Positions 32,853 to 42,002 are shown, numbered from the stretch's first letter. The stretch is DNA of 64,000 nucleotides from Clostridiales bacterium (GCA_022770525.1 JALEHN010000047.1:1-64000); one strand, 5' to 3'. The notes: generated from the sequence alone by a model not told the origin. Translations and numbers: made by a program.

Positions 32853-33503
32853 TCAGTCTTCTTCAGAATCGAAAATACTTGCCAGATCATTGATCTGGAT
32901 ATCATCATCACTTAATGTTTCATCAAGATCCTCTTCATCAGAAGTGTTAACAATCTTAACCGGTTCAACATTCTGGTACTGAGGCTTTGATTTTATATCG
33001 CCATAGTTTTCAGTCGCTGTGTCCTGAAGCTTCTGGAAAGCTTCCAGAGAGGCAACTTCAATATTAAAGGCATCGCTTTCAAGAAGTTCAGCCTGAGCTT
33101 TTGCAAGCGCTTTGTACTGTGTTCTGTATTTTTCATACTGCTGAATCAGTTCAATTGTTTTACTATGAATATGATCCAGTTCAATCTTTGCGTCAGCAAC
33201 GATTGACTGTGCTTTTAAAATGGCTTCCTGTTCAATCACTGTTGCATTTGACTTTGCGGAATTGATTGTTTCTTCAGCTGTCTGTTCAGCCAGAACAAGT
33301 GCTTTCTGAAGTGATTTTTCGATGCTTTTATAATGGTTGATGCCATCATTTAAAATACTGATTTTATCTTTCAGTTCAAGATTTTCTCTGTAAAGAGACT
33401 CAAAGTCTGATGCTACTGTCTGAAAAAAACTATCGACATCGGCTTTAGAATATCCCATACCGGTTTTAAAACTTCTTGACTGAATATCAATTGGTGTAAT
33501 CAC
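32853..33503 (-). CDS. divIVA: DivIVA domain protein
   Basis: 216 residues. The conserved N-terminus ITPIDIQSRSFKTGMGYSKADVDSFF is the membrane-binding DivIVA segment; a long coiled coil follows (about residues 30-150), then an acidic tail (NTSDEEDLDETLSDDD). DivIVA marks poles and septa by sensing negative membrane curvature. It is last in the yggS-sepF-ylmH-divIVA unit. Because minD and minE are encoded elsewhere, its link to Min is uncertain here. Confidence 0.93.
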   Translation of the reverse strand: MITPIDIQSRSFKTGMGYSKADVDSFFQTVASDFESLYRENLELKDKISILNDGINHYKSIEKSLQKALVLAEQTAEETINSAKSNATVIEQEAILKAQSIVADAKIELDHIHSKTIELIQQYEKYRTQYKALAKAQAELLESDAFNIEVASLEAFQKLQDTATENYGDIKSKPQYQNVEPVKIVNTSDEEDLDETLSDDDIQINDLASIFDSEED

Positions 33504-33515
33504 GTTAAATCCCTC

Positions 33516-34268
33516 CTAAATATAGACATGTATTTTAACAATGAATTTGTCTTTTTTTGATTTTAAATCTGTTGTTTCAAGCTTAAAACGTCCCAGTGTA
33601 CGCACTGATATGATATCATTATTTCTAGGTATTGTATGATTGCCGGTGACCAGTTTTCCATTAATAAAGACAAGACCCTGGGCAATATATCTGACAGCAT
33701 TGTTTCTTGACAAATTAAAAGCAAGTGATATAAGGCTGTCTATTCTTATCGAAGATACAGTACCCTGTTTTGTTTTAAACTTTGGTGAAACGGCTGCCTG
33801 CGGTATTTCGCTCAAAACTGCAGTAACTTTTGTATGCTTAACTTTTTCAAGGGAATCACATATATACTGTGATATCGGTTCAGAAACAAACATATAGGCT
33901 TTATTGTCCTCAATAATCATATCACCGATTTTACTACGGGAAATACCAAGATTTAATACGGCACCCAAAAAATCACGATGTGTAAAGCGGTCACTGAACT
34001 TTTCCGAAACAGCCTGTATCTTTATACAGACAATCGGATATGACAGCGCACTGCAATAATCATTGAAAAACTTAATCATACGGCGTTCAGCACATTCACA
34101 GCCACCGGACATTTCAAATGAAACATGTAAAAACTTATCTCTATTTTCAAAAAATACAGACTGTTCATTCAAATTCAGAAAATCTGAAAAAGTACAATAG
34201 TATTGAAATGCTGTCTCATCGGCAAGGTCTGATAAATGACTTATTAAAAGCTGTGATTCTTTATCCAT
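33516..34268 (-). CDS. ylmH: YlmH-like S4 domain RNA-binding protein
   Basis: About 250 residues. The N-terminal domain contains the CECAERRMIKFF pattern and HRDFLGAVLNLGISRSKIGDM, the C-terminal part an S4 domain (RIDSLISLAFNLSRNNAVRYIAQGLVFING). YlmH is encoded in division clusters of Firmicutes and is linked to ribosome rescue. The frame could begin at TTG 34274, overlapping sepF; the ATG at 34268 is preferred. The ribosome binding site is weak, suggesting coupling to sepF translation. Confidence 0.92.
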   Translation of the reverse strand: MDKESQLLISHLSDLADETAFQYYCTFSDFLNLNEQSVFFENRDKFLHVSFEMSGGCECAERRMIKFFNDYCSALSYPIVCIKIQAVSEKFSDRFTHRDFLGAVLNLGISRSKIGDMIIEDNKAYMFVSEPISQYICDSLEKVKHTKVTAVLSEIPQAAVSPKFKTKQGTVSSIRIDSLISLAFNLSRNNAVRYIAQGLVFINGKLVTGNHTIPRNNDIISVRTLGRFKLETTDLKSKKDKFIVKIHVYI

Positions 34269-34274
34269 GGACAA

Positions 34275-34841
34275 TTATCTGGCCTGATAGTTTAAAGGTG
34301 AATCGTAGGTCTTTTTATTAAGCGCCTGTATATCACCGGTAATTTCAAGACCATTCGGTGTAATGATTAGAATATAATCATTAACTTTCTGAATATTTCC
34401 ATCAAGGGCATAGCAGCCGCCAAAAATGAAATCTGTAATCTTTTCTGACAGTTCGTAAGAAATGCCTTCAAGGTTTACAATGGCTGCCTGACCTTCAAGT
34501 AATACATCAATAATTTCTCTAGCAGTATCATAGTTCCCAGGACGTACAACACGTACCTCCTGAATATTTTGTGTAGTTTTAATAGGCACGATATTATTGC
34601 TCCTTCCTGATGAATTGCGTGTAGATTTTGTTGATTTTTCTCTGGCTGCGGTAAAGCTTGTTGTTTCTGTTTTCTTTACAGCTGTCTTTTTTCGCGGTGC
34701 AGGCTGTTCTTCAACTTCATCTTCATATGTATCATCGTCATCGTATTCTGCGTCGTCATAAGCAGGATCGTCATACTCTTCCTCGTAATCATCTCCGTTT
34801 AAACGCATTGTATTCATTAATTTATCAAACATTTTACCCAT
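34275..34841 (-). CDS. sepF: Cell division protein SepF
   Basis: 188 residues. A short membrane-targeting helix (MGKMFDKLMNTMRL) is followed by an acidic linker and a basic one, and then the SepF domain (VRPGNYDTAREIIDVLLEGQAAIVNLEGI, FIFGGCYALDGNIQKVNDYILIITP). It anchors FtsZ to the membrane and shapes the septum. AGGAGA lies before the ATG. The linker is longer than in B. subtilis. Confidence 0.94.
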   Translation of the reverse strand: MGKMFDKLMNTMRLNGDDYEEEYDDPAYDDAEYDDDDTYEDEVEEQPAPRKKTAVKKTETTSFTAAREKSTKSTRNSSGRSNNIVPIKTTQNIQEVRVVRPGNYDTAREIIDVLLEGQAAIVNLEGISYELSEKITDFIFGGCYALDGNIQKVNDYILIITPNGLEITGDIQALNKKTYDSPLNYQAR

Positions 34842-34867
34842 ATTAAAAAATCTCCTATCATCTTTTT

Positions 34868-35560
34868 TTATCGATTGTAATTTCTCTCACCAAAAATACC
34901 GGTTCCGACGCGAACCATCGTTGCGCCTTCTTCAATGGCAACTTCATAATCCCCCGTCATGCCCATAGATAAAATATTCATATCAACATTATCAATGTTT
35001 TTGCCTTTTATGTCAACAGACAATTGTTTCATTTCACGGAAAATTTGTCGATTATCTTCCGGATCATCAACAAACGGCGCAATTGTCATGAGTCCCTGAA
35101 TATGAACATTCGGAAGTTTGGCAATCTGTTCAATCATATCAATGGTTTCATCCGTTGAAAGACCGAATTTTGTAGTTTCATTGGCAACATTTACCTGCAC
35201 AAGGATATCTGCATGGACATTCTTCTTAGCGGCTTCATCCTGAATTTTTTCAGCAAGATGAAGGGAATCCACAGAATGTATCAGACAAGTTCTGCCAATA
35301 ATATATTTTACTTTGTTCGTCTGAAGATGGCCGATCAGATGCCAGTTCAGAGGCTCATTGATCGTTTCTATTTTGTCGCACATTTCCTGTACTTTGTTTT
35401 CGCCAAAATCTTTCATGCCACAGGCCATAGCTTCATAAATAGCTTCAATAGGTTTTGTTTTGCTGACAGCGATCAGTGTCACTTCAGAAACATCTCTGCC
35501 GCTTTTTATACAGGCATTTTTAATATTTTCCTGAACTTTGGCAATATTTTCTTTAATCAT
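34868..35560 (-). CDS. yggS: PLP homeostasis protein YggS (PLPBP)
   Basis: 230 residues, single TIM-barrel domain. The PLP-binding lysine is in LIAVSKTKPIE; HLIGHLQTNKVKYI and LSMGMTGDYEVAIEEGATMVRVG are hallmarks. It balances vitamin B6 pools. It sits directly before sepF, as in many Firmicutes (YlmE-SepF). Confidence 0.95.
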   Translation of the reverse strand: MIKENIAKVQENIKNACIKSGRDVSEVTLIAVSKTKPIEAIYEAMACGMKDFGENKVQEMCDKIETINEPLNWHLIGHLQTNKVKYIIGRTCLIHSVDSLHLAEKIQDEAAKKNVHADILVQVNVANETTKFGLSTDETIDMIEQIAKLPNVHIQGLMTIAPFVDDPEDNRQIFREMKQLSVDIKGKNIDNVDMNILSMGMTGDYEVAIEEGATMVRVGTGIFGERNYNR

Positions 35561-35571
35561 AGCAAAGTCTC

Positions 35572-36954
35572 CTAATAAATAATTTCTTCCTCATCTACTG
35601 CGTCAGCGTTGAGCACAATGTGGTCATACAGGGAAATACCATAAGAAGTGTTTTGCTCAATAATACAGTAGTCATCATTTTGATAAGATATATTAATAAT
35701 GCGGAATACCGCATAACCCTGATTCATGTTATATACGCCGGTAACGGTATCTGTTGCTCCGATACGGTACTGTCCTTCATGGGAAACACCGTCACCGATA
35801 TAGTCACCCAGTTCAAATTCATTTAAGTCAACATAGCACATATCATTTTTTGTCTGGTAGACTGTAGGTTTAACAAAATCAATCTGCAGTTCATTATTCT
35901 GGCTGTACGTATATTTGTAAAATCCCTTTTCATTTGAGGCAGGATCTGTGATCAGGTATTGTGAAGGTATTGTGTAAAAATCCTTTGTAACAATAGACGA
36001 AGTCGGTATTTTAAGTCCTTCTTTTTCGGCTGTCACAAGCTCAATTTCAAGATAGCGGTCATTAATATAACGGATCATGTATCTTGACATATCAAGCTTG
36101 GCGTAAGTACTTTCACCGTTTGAAAAAATCGTAACGTAAGCCCATGTTGATATATCGTCTTTTGTAAACTTGACTTTAATTACTTTTTCTTTACTCAGAA
36201 TAGATGCCTGTGTGTTATTTAATTTAATGACTACAGACCAGTTGGCATCTTTTGTCAGCTTGAAAGCCGGTGTACCTGCTTTAATCTGTTCACTTGATGT
36301 CAGCTGAAATGTTTCATAAGCTGCATAGTTAAATAAATCATCAGTGATATCTTCCTGCTTAAGACTTTCCATACCATCATAGGCATAGGAAATAATACCG
36401 CTTGACGGTGCCGTAATCTTTCTTATTGCAAAGCTGTTTTCAGGTGCGTTTTCAGCGCTTGTAATAGACTGACTGCTGATGATTTCCGTAATTTTATTTT
36501 GCAGGTTATATTTGAAAGAATAGATATCCGAAAATTTACTGTTGGAGTATGAATTTTTATATACGGATATAATATCTTTGATGTCACTGTAGTCTTTTTC
36601 CGAAAACTGTATCTGGTTATCTGCATCTATACCTGCCGTATAAGCGCCGTAAGTATCGATCATGCAAACATTGGAGCCTTTAGCGGCTTTTTCGCCGTCA
36701 TGAATGTAATAATTTAAATATCCGTCAGCCGGACTGTTAACAACTTCCTCGTCTCTTAGGACAATACCTGTAAAAATACTGCTGTCAACAATTTTACCAT
36801 ATTCCACTTCCGTATAAGAAACAGGCTCTTTGATTATGGAACGAACGACTAAAATCGCAATGTAAATAACGATAATAAAAAATATAATCATGCCGACATT
36901 GATATTGCCGGGCTGTTTGAATTTTTTAATTTTATTGTCTGTTTTATCAGCCAT
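35572..36954 (-). CDS. HlyD-like membrane-anchored adaptor protein
   Basis: 460 residues. A basic N-terminus leads into one transmembrane helix (about residues 18-38, VGMIIFFIIVIYIAILVV). A large extracellular part follows with a biotinyl-lipoyl-like segment (VLRDEEVVNSPADGYLNYYIHDGEKAAKGSNVCMID) of HlyD type. The rest has no motif I recognise. There is no adjacent transporter, so a secretion role is uncertain. It lies 11 bases before yggS in the division cluster, and co-inheritance there suggests an envelope or septum role. Confidence 0.82.
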   Translation of the reverse strand: MADKTDNKIKKFKQPGNINVGMIIFFIIVIYIAILVVRSIIKEPVSYTEVEYGKIVDSSIFTGIVLRDEEVVNSPADGYLNYYIHDGEKAAKGSNVCMIDTYGAYTAGIDADNQIQFSEKDYSDIKDIISVYKNSYSNSKFSDIYSFKYNLQNKITEIISSQSITSAENAPENSFAIRKITAPSSGIISYAYDGMESLKQEDITDDLFNYAAYETFQLTSSEQIKAGTPAFKLTKDANWSVVIKLNNTQASILSKEKVIKVKFTKDDISTWAYVTIFSNGESTYAKLDMSRYMIRYINDRYLEIELVTAEKEGLKIPTSSIVTKDFYTIPSQYLITDPASNEKGFYKYTYSQNNELQIDFVKPTVYQTKNDMCYVDLNEFELGDYIGDGVSHEGQYRIGATDTVTGVYNMNQGYAVFRIINISYQNDDYCIIEQNTSYGISLYDHIVLNADAVDEEEIIY

Positions 36955-37041
36955 AGAACTCTCCTTTTGTATAACATTAAGCCGTACTGATCAGAAACAG
37001 AGGCTGCCGGTAATGACGATTTTCCGTTTGGTTAAGCCGCC

Positions 37042-37980
37042 TTAAAAACGTATTCGGGGACCATTCGTGTAATTATATTTGCATCCCTGAACACTCCCTG
37101 ATACAGACATCAGCTGATTTAGCATTTCATTAAGTTTCCACCAGCTTGTCTCCCAGTTTGAGAAAATGGCATCATTTTCAGGAATTCTGGAAAACAGCCG
37201 TTCTACGGCTATATCAGGTTTTAAGTATTCAAGAAAAGTTTTGACACGTTCCAGATACTCCTCCTTACTGCAGACAGAAAATTCATGAGCCAGATATTGT
37301 CCGGCCATAACAGAATTTCTGGCAATATATAATGAGTGGAGTTTCACAATATCCGTCGGCAAAACTGAAATAAACTTTGACATTTCAATGACATCATCCA
37401 TTGTATCCCATGGCAGATTTAAAATTAAATGTGTGCACAGTGTCATAGGATATTTTTTAATTCTCAGTACACTGTCGATATACTCAGCAAGCCCGTGTCC
37501 GCGGTTTATTTTTTTCAGTGTATGATAATTGACGGTCTGAAGCCCAAGTTCAATATTAATCCCAATATGATTTTTGTCGCCAAATTCTGCGAGAAACTCA
37601 AGATAGTCATCGCAGATACAGTCAGGCCGGGTTGAAATGGAAATCTCAACAATATCGGGTACTGAGAGTACCTGAGAAATATAATTTTTAAATTGATCAA
37701 AGGGCATATATGTGTTTGTGTAGTTTTGAAAATAGGCGATGAACTGATGCGCATGATATCTCCTGCCAATATAATCCCGGTTTTTCTCAAGCTGTTCCCG
37801 GACTGTCAGACGGTTATCCTGTGATTCAAATCCGGTGGCAATATCTGCGCAAAAAGTGCAGCCTGTGCCGTTTTCACGGTTTGGGCAGGAAATAGGCAAA
37901 TTAATAGGCAGCTTGTACACCTTGCTGCCATATTTATTTTTAAGATAATCAGAATATTTATAATAAAAAGAGTGTTCCAA
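37042..37980 (-). CDS. TIGR01212 family radical SAM protein (YhcC-like)
   Basis: 312 residues. The unusual radical SAM cluster CPNRENGTGCTFCADIATGF places it in TIGR01212. Other family segments are HQFIAYFQNYTNTYMP, EISISTRPDCICDDYL and LGLQTVNYHTLKKINRGH. The reaction is not established. It is encoded first in a long minus-strand run towards divIVA, with an 87-base gap to the HlyD-like gene. Confidence 0.92.
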   Translation of the reverse strand: MEHSFYYKYSDYLKNKYGSKVYKLPINLPISCPNRENGTGCTFCADIATGFESQDNRLTVREQLEKNRDYIGRRYHAHQFIAYFQNYTNTYMPFDQFKNYISQVLSVPDIVEISISTRPDCICDDYLEFLAEFGDKNHIGINIELGLQTVNYHTLKKINRGHGLAEYIDSVLRIKKYPMTLCTHLILNLPWDTMDDVIEMSKFISVLPTDIVKLHSLYIARNSVMAGQYLAHEFSVCSKEEYLERVKTFLEYLKPDIAVERLFSRIPENDAIFSNWETSWWKLNEMLNQLMSVSGSVQGCKYNYTNGPRIRF

Positions 37981-38006
37981 TGTATTACCTCAGTTTTATC
38001 CGGTTC

Positions 38007-38049
38007 AAAAATTACACAAGCTCATTGTTATGCTTAAAAAATTACACAA
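38007..38049. repeat. Direct repeat of AAAAATTACACAA
   Basis: The 13-base sequence occurs at 38007-38019 and 38037-38049, 30 bases apart (about three helical turns), just upstream of the radical SAM gene and on the far side of the DUF378 gene. Such spacing would suit a regulator bound as a dimer, but nothing else supports it. Confidence 0.5.
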
Positions 38050-38184
38050 CCCCTATTATATACTTTTTTCCCTTGTAATGAAAGAGTAAAATGTGTTTTT
38101 TTTCTGAATTTTATTTAAAGATACATAATTTTCAGGCTTCAGGTTCATAATAAAGCCTATAAGAAACGGACAGGAGGTAATAAA

Positions 38185-38394
38185 ATGAGTCGAAATTGGT
38201 TGGATGTTGTAGCCCTTATTTTGGTTATTATCGGCGGCATTAACTGGGGACTGATTGGTTTCTTTAATTTTAATCTGGTTACATTTATCTTCGGTAATGC
38301 TTCGATCATTGCCAGAATCATATTCGCAGTTATTGGTATTGCAGCAGTTTATGCCTGTGTACTTTTCTGGAAACTCCGAACAGATGAGGAATAA
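38185..38394 (+). CDS. DUF378 small membrane protein
   Basis: 69 residues with two membrane helices: LDVVALILVIIGGINWGLIGF, then ASIIARIIFAVIGIAAVYACVLFW. The NWGL motif is the signature of DUF378, whose function is unknown. AGGAGGTAA lies before the ATG. It is one of few + strand genes in this half, with its own terminator. Confidence 0.92.
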   Translation: MSRNWLDVVALILVIIGGINWGLIGFFNFNLVTFIFGNASIIARIIFAVIGIAAVYACVLFWKLRTDEE

Positions 38395-38443
38395 ATCAAA
38401 ACAGAGTGTATTAAACCGTAAAAGTCAATACCGGTTTAATCAT

Positions 38444-38476
38444 AAAAGTCCCCATGCAATTCCATGGGGACTTTTT
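38444..38476 (+). terminator. Rho-independent terminator after DUF378 gene
   Basis: AAAAGTCCCCATG pairs perfectly with CATGGGGACTTTT, followed by one more T; the stem is strong. A smaller hairpin (TTAAACCG/CGGTTTAA, 38411-38439) precedes it. Confidence 0.88.
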
Positions 38477-38518
38477 CAAGCGTAAAATGTATGCACCAAA
38501 TAAAATGCAGATTATATT

Positions 38519-38938
38519 TTAGAGAGAAATAATAATGTTATCCTTAAATTCATCAGGAAGATCTACAGAATCAATGGAGATACTAAGTACAAAATCAACA
38601 TTGAATGTTTTGGAGATTTTGTCAAGCTGTGTCAGTACATAGCCTACATAATCATCTGTTACACATGAAATACTTAAAAAGCTGTCAAGATACATAGCCT
38701 CAAGGTCGTGATCCTGAGAAATCAGACCACAGATGAAACCTAAAAAGCTGTCATAGTTGTCAATCGGAAAATCTTTTACGTTAATCAGACGGATTTTATT
38801 GCTCAACTCATACATATGTTTGTTGTTTTTATCAAGGTATACAATATTACCTGAAGCACCTTTTACAGCGTCATTTACTTTCTGAATAAGATATTTAGTT
38901 TTTCCTTTTCCTTTTACACCTGAAATAATTTGTATCAT
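38519..38938 (-). CDS. Small P-loop protein of unknown function
   Basis: 139 residues. The N-terminus IISGVKGKGKTKYLIQKVND is a Walker A motif. The next half has YLDKNNKHMYEL and a possible Walker B-like stretch (LEAMYLDSFLSI), then VDFVLSISIDS. It is too small for a typical ATPase and resembles a trimmed thymidine-kinase-like or DnaA-like fold, without a clear match. AGGAGGAG lies before the ATG, and a good promoter with a palindrome stands upstream, so it is a real, regulated gene. Confidence 0.83.
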   Translation of the reverse strand: MIQIISGVKGKGKTKYLIQKVNDAVKGASGNIVYLDKNNKHMYELSNKIRLINVKDFPIDNYDSFLGFICGLISQDHDLEAMYLDSFLSISCVTDDYVGYVLTQLDKISKTFNVDFVLSISIDSVDLPDEFKDNIIISL

Positions 38939-38971
38939 TGTACTCTCCTCCTAGTGTTTACATTTATATTT

Positions 38972-39003
38972 TGATAACAAATCTTCTGGCTTATTTGTTA
39001 TCA
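38972..39003. repeat. Palindrome in the leader of the small P-loop gene
   Basis: TGATAACAAAT (38972-38982) and ATTTGTTATCA (38993-39003) are perfect 11-bp arms between the promoter (39041) and start (38938). This could be an operator or a transcript hairpin. Confidence 0.65.
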
Positions 39004-39040
39004 TAATTCCCTGAGTATTAAGGAACTTATTGATAGATTT

Positions 39041-39069
39041 ATTATAGTATAATATATACAAAAATTCAA
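39041..39069 (-). promoter_or_regulatory. Promoter of the small P-loop gene
   Basis: On the minus strand, TTGAAT (39064-39069), a 17-base spacer and TATAAT (39041-39046). The gap from the preceding carboxypeptidase stop is zero, so the -35 lies at the end of that gene. Confidence 0.62.
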
Positions 39070-39072
39070 TGA

Positions 39073-40209
39073 CTAATTCTGAATTTTTGACAATATTTTA
39101 TTCATTTGTGAATACAATTCGTCTTTGCTTTGATTTCCCATGGATACAGCAATATATTCATTGCCGTAGGTATCCAGAGCATAGCAGATCAGACATGCAC
39201 CGGCATTGTCAGTCGTTCCTGTTTTGCCGCCGTAAACGGTAACACCTTCCGGGCTTACTGCCTGGCCTTTTAAATAATAATTGGTTGTCGGGAAATAAGC
39301 TGTACGCGAGTTATTGCTGCTGTCTGTATAGGTAATTTCCAGCTCGGCAGTTTCCATGGCTTTGACAAATATATCATATTTCATGCATTCATTAAAAATA
39401 AGATAAAGGTCATAAACACTTGAATAATGATTGTCAATATCGAGTCCGTTTGTATTAGAAAAATGTGTATTCACAGCACCGAGTCTGGCCGCTTCGTTAT
39501 TCATCATTTCAACAAAATGACTGATATTGCCGCCGACATGAACGGCAATGGCATTTGCTGTCTCATTACCGGAATATACGATCATGGATCTGAGCAGTGT
39601 TTCCAGGGTAACTTTATCCCCGGCTAAAAAACCGCATGTCTGTGCTGCCGGGGTAATGTCATAATTCATTTCTGCAGTTAGTGTGACTTCATCTGACATA
39701 ACACCGTATTTTAAAGCAACGAGTGCCGTCATAAGTTTTGTAAGGCTAGCCGGCGCAATTTCTTTGAAAGCATCATTGTAATAAATGACTTCATTTGTTG
39801 ATTTGCAGACAAGAAGCGCCGGTGTATCGCTTAAAGCATTTGGGTCAGGAACATCTTGAACTGTACTATGATCCGCAGTACTACCGTCAGCGGTATTGTC
39901 AGCGGATGGGGTATCAAAAGTATCGTCTGAAGCTGTACTTTCATCGGTGGCTGAATCTTCGGTGTCTGATTCTGAAGATATAACATGACTTGCCTTTGTA
40001 CCGCCGTTTGTGCCGTCACCGCTGATCACAGCGATATTTTTTGTAAAGGCATCTGCCTTTGTGGCAGACACAACATCCTGTACATCAGAGCTTTTCAGAA
40101 GATTTATATCGCTGTAACTGATAAATATGCCATTTTGTGAACTGCACCCGCCAAGAATCATTACGGAGGCACAGCATACTGCTAAAAGGTTTCTTTTAAA
40201 ATTCATCAT
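39073..40209 (-). CDS. D-alanyl-D-alanine carboxypeptidase, lipoprotein type (peptidase S11)
   Basis: 378 residues. The N-terminus has a lipobox (VMILGGCSS), so it is a lipid-anchored extracellular protein. A Ser/Thr/Asp-rich linker (residues about 65-125) follows. The catalytic domain has SxxK as SLTKLM, SxN as YSGNETANA and KTG as GGKTGTTD. It removes the terminal D-Ala of peptidoglycan stem peptides. The usual C-terminal beta domain of PBP5 seems absent. I start at ATG 40209; the ribosome binding site is weak. The start overlaps no gene but lies 26 bases after mgsA. Confidence 0.93.
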   Translation of the reverse strand: MMNFKRNLLAVCCASVMILGGCSSQNGIFISYSDINLLKSSDVQDVVSATKADAFTKNIAVISGDGTNGGTKASHVISSESDTEDSATDESTASDDTFDTPSADNTADGSTADHSTVQDVPDPNALSDTPALLVCKSTNEVIYYNDAFKEIAPASLTKLMTALVALKYGVMSDEVTLTAEMNYDITPAAQTCGFLAGDKVTLETLLRSMIVYSGNETANAIAVHVGGNISHFVEMMNNEAARLGAVNTHFSNTNGLDIDNHYSSVYDLYLIFNECMKYDIFVKAMETAELEITYTDSSNNSRTAYFPTTNYYLKGQAVSPEGVTVYGGKTGTTDNAGACLICYALDTYGNEYIAVSMGNQSKDELYSQMNKILSKIQN

Positions 40210-40234
40210 ATCATCTCTTAAAATAAGGGTACTA

Positions 40235-40630
40235 TTATTTATAGAATTCACGCCAGTCAAGGTCACCGCGGTCCAGTGCTTTAATCAGCAGTTCTGCCGT
40301 AGCAAGATTTGTGGCAATCGGAATATTATGAGCATCACAGAGACGTACAATTGTGTGCACATCAGGTTCATGACGTTTCGGCGCAACCGGGTCACGAAGG
40401 AAAATAATAAGGTCAATATCATTATGTTCGATCTGAGCACCAAGCTGCTGCTCTCCGCCTAAATGACCGGCAAGGAACTTGTGTATATTCAGATTTGTGA
40501 CTTCCTCAATCAGTCTTCCCGTTGTTCCTGTGGCATATAATTCATTTTTGGCTAAAATGCCTCTATATGCAATGCAGAAGTTCTGCATTAATTTCTTTTT
40601 AGTGTCATGTGCGATTAATCCGATATTCAT
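40235..40630 (-). CDS. mgsA: Methylglyoxal synthase
   Basis: 131 residues; converts dihydroxyacetone phosphate to methylglyoxal, a bypass under phosphate limitation. LIAHDTKKKLM, ATGTTGRLIEE, FLAGHLGGEQQLGAQI and IIFLRDPVAPKRHEPDV are hallmarks, including the catalytic aspartate and histidine. AGGAGGG lies before the ATG. In Lachnospiraceae it normally follows minE and rodA; here rodA is missing. Confidence 0.96.
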   Translation of the reverse strand: MNIGLIAHDTKKKLMQNFCIAYRGILAKNELYATGTTGRLIEEVTNLNIHKFLAGHLGGEQQLGAQIEHNDIDLIIFLRDPVAPKRHEPDVHTIVRLCDAHNIPIATNLATAELLIKALDRGDLDWREFYK

Positions 40631-40845
40631 ATAAAAAACCCTCCTGTTTTTGTAATCTTATGTTAAACAATCATAAATCTTTAAACGACTTAGCATGTCC
40701 GAAACATGTAAAATCCCTATATTAATAATATACAAAATCGAAAAGAATTTTGCAATAAAATTATAAATAATTAATGAAAAAGTTATATTTTTCAGTATCG
40801 GGCGACCATTGCCTTAAGAAAGCGCAAAGTATGAACATTTGCGGT

Positions 40846-41124
40846 TCAGGCATCTTTTACCGTGTTTTCTGCCTGGCCAAACGGAATATACGCAATTAAA
40901 ACAGGCTGTTTGCTGTGAACGCCATTACCGTTTTTTATGATGATCTTATAGTCTGTATGTTTTGTATCAACTTCAACGTATTTTGAAAGGACATGATTCA
41001 TATCACTTCGAATGTTTTCAAGTGTAGACGCACTGCAGCCGACACGATCCGCAATCAGTACATTTTGAAGCCGTTCTCTTGCAACGTTACCGGATTTTCT
41101 GCTGAAAATTTTAAAAAATTTCAT
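40846..41124 (-). CDS. minE: Cell division topological specificity factor MinE
   Basis: 92 residues. The N-terminal anti-MinCD segment (FFKIFSRKSGNVARERLQNVLIADR) and the dimerisation domain (MNHVLSKYVEVD) are present. MinE drives MinD oscillation off the membrane. ATGs at 41124 and 41130 are possible; GGGGG at 41132 fits 41124. It lies 15 bases after minD. Confidence 0.92.
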   Translation of the reverse strand: MKFFKIFSRKSGNVARERLQNVLIADRVGCSASTLENIRSDMNHVLSKYVEVDTKHTDYKIIIKNGNGVHSKQPVLIAYIPFGQAENTVKDA

Positions 41125-41138
41125 GGACATACCCCCGC

Positions 41139-41930
41139 TCAGCTTATTTTTAACAGCCTTCCAAGGCGGTTAAGCAATCCTCTGCGGTAATTGTGATAAG
41201 AGACTTCATCTTCATCTCCGGTCAGTCTTCTGCAAATATCCCCGAAGGCAGCGCCTGCCGGAGATTTAATGTCAATGACAGGATATCCGTGATTCGTTGA
41301 AATTACGACCTGTTCATCATCCGGTATACATCCGAGAAGAGACAGACCAAGAATATCAACAACATCATCGACAGACATCATATCTCCTTTTTTTATCAGA
41401 TCCCACCTTAGCCTGTTGACAATCAGATGAATATCTTCAATGCCTCTGCTGCTTAAAAGACCGCTGACTCTGTCGGCATCACGGATGGCTGAAACTTCCG
41501 GTGTCGTTACGATAATCGCATGTTCTGCTCCGGCGACGGCATTTGAAAATCCCTGTTCTATGCCTGCGGGACAATCCAGCAGAATATAATCATAATCCGA
41601 CTTCAGCTGTTCAATCAGTTTTCTCATCTGATACGGTGTAACAGCTGTTTTGTCCTTGGCCTGAGATGAAGGAAGAAGGGAAAGATTCGGAAATCTTGAA
41701 TCCTTAATAACAGCCTGTTTAATACGGCATTTACCTTCAATGACATCAACAAGATTATAAATAATTCTGTTTTCCAGACCGAGAACGACATCAAGATTTC
41801 TTAAACCGATATCCGTATCGATCAAAATGACTTTCTTATCCAGTTCGGCCAGCCCAGCACCGATATTTGCCGAAGTGGTTGTCTTGCCGACACCGCCTTT
41901 TCCTGACGTAATGACATAAACTTCACTCAT
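41139..41930 (-). CDS. minD: Septum site-determining protein MinD
   Basis: 263 residues. The deviant Walker A SGKGGVGKTT, switch LIDTDIGLRNLDVVLGLENR and YILLDCPAGIEQGF are typical. The C-terminal amphipathic helix (GLLNRLGRLLKIS) anchors it to the membrane. The ATG at 41930 has GGAGG upstream; a TTG at 41945 is less likely. No minC precedes it; the next upstream gene is radC. Confidence 0.96.
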   Translation of the reverse strand: MSEVYVITSGKGGVGKTTTSANIGAGLAELDKKVILIDTDIGLRNLDVVLGLENRIIYNLVDVIEGKCRIKQAVIKDSRFPNLSLLPSSQAKDKTAVTPYQMRKLIEQLKSDYDYILLDCPAGIEQGFSNAVAGAEHAIIVTTPEVSAIRDADRVSGLLSSRGIEDIHLIVNRLRWDLIKKGDMMSVDDVVDILGLSLLGCIPDDEQVVISTNHGYPVIDIKSPAGAAFGDICRRLTGDEDEVSYHNYRRGLLNRLGRLLKIS

Positions 41931-41973
41931 ACATAAATCCTCCAATGTATGAATAAATTAAGAAAGCATCATA

Positions 41974-42002
41974 AATATACAATATTTTGACCTAATTGTC
42001 AA
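41974..42002 (-). promoter_or_regulatory. Promoter of minD-minE
   Basis: On the minus strand, TTGACA (41997-42002), 17 bases, TATATT (41974-41979). This shows that minDE starts its own transcript after radC rather than being a remnant of a longer operon. Confidence 0.65.
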
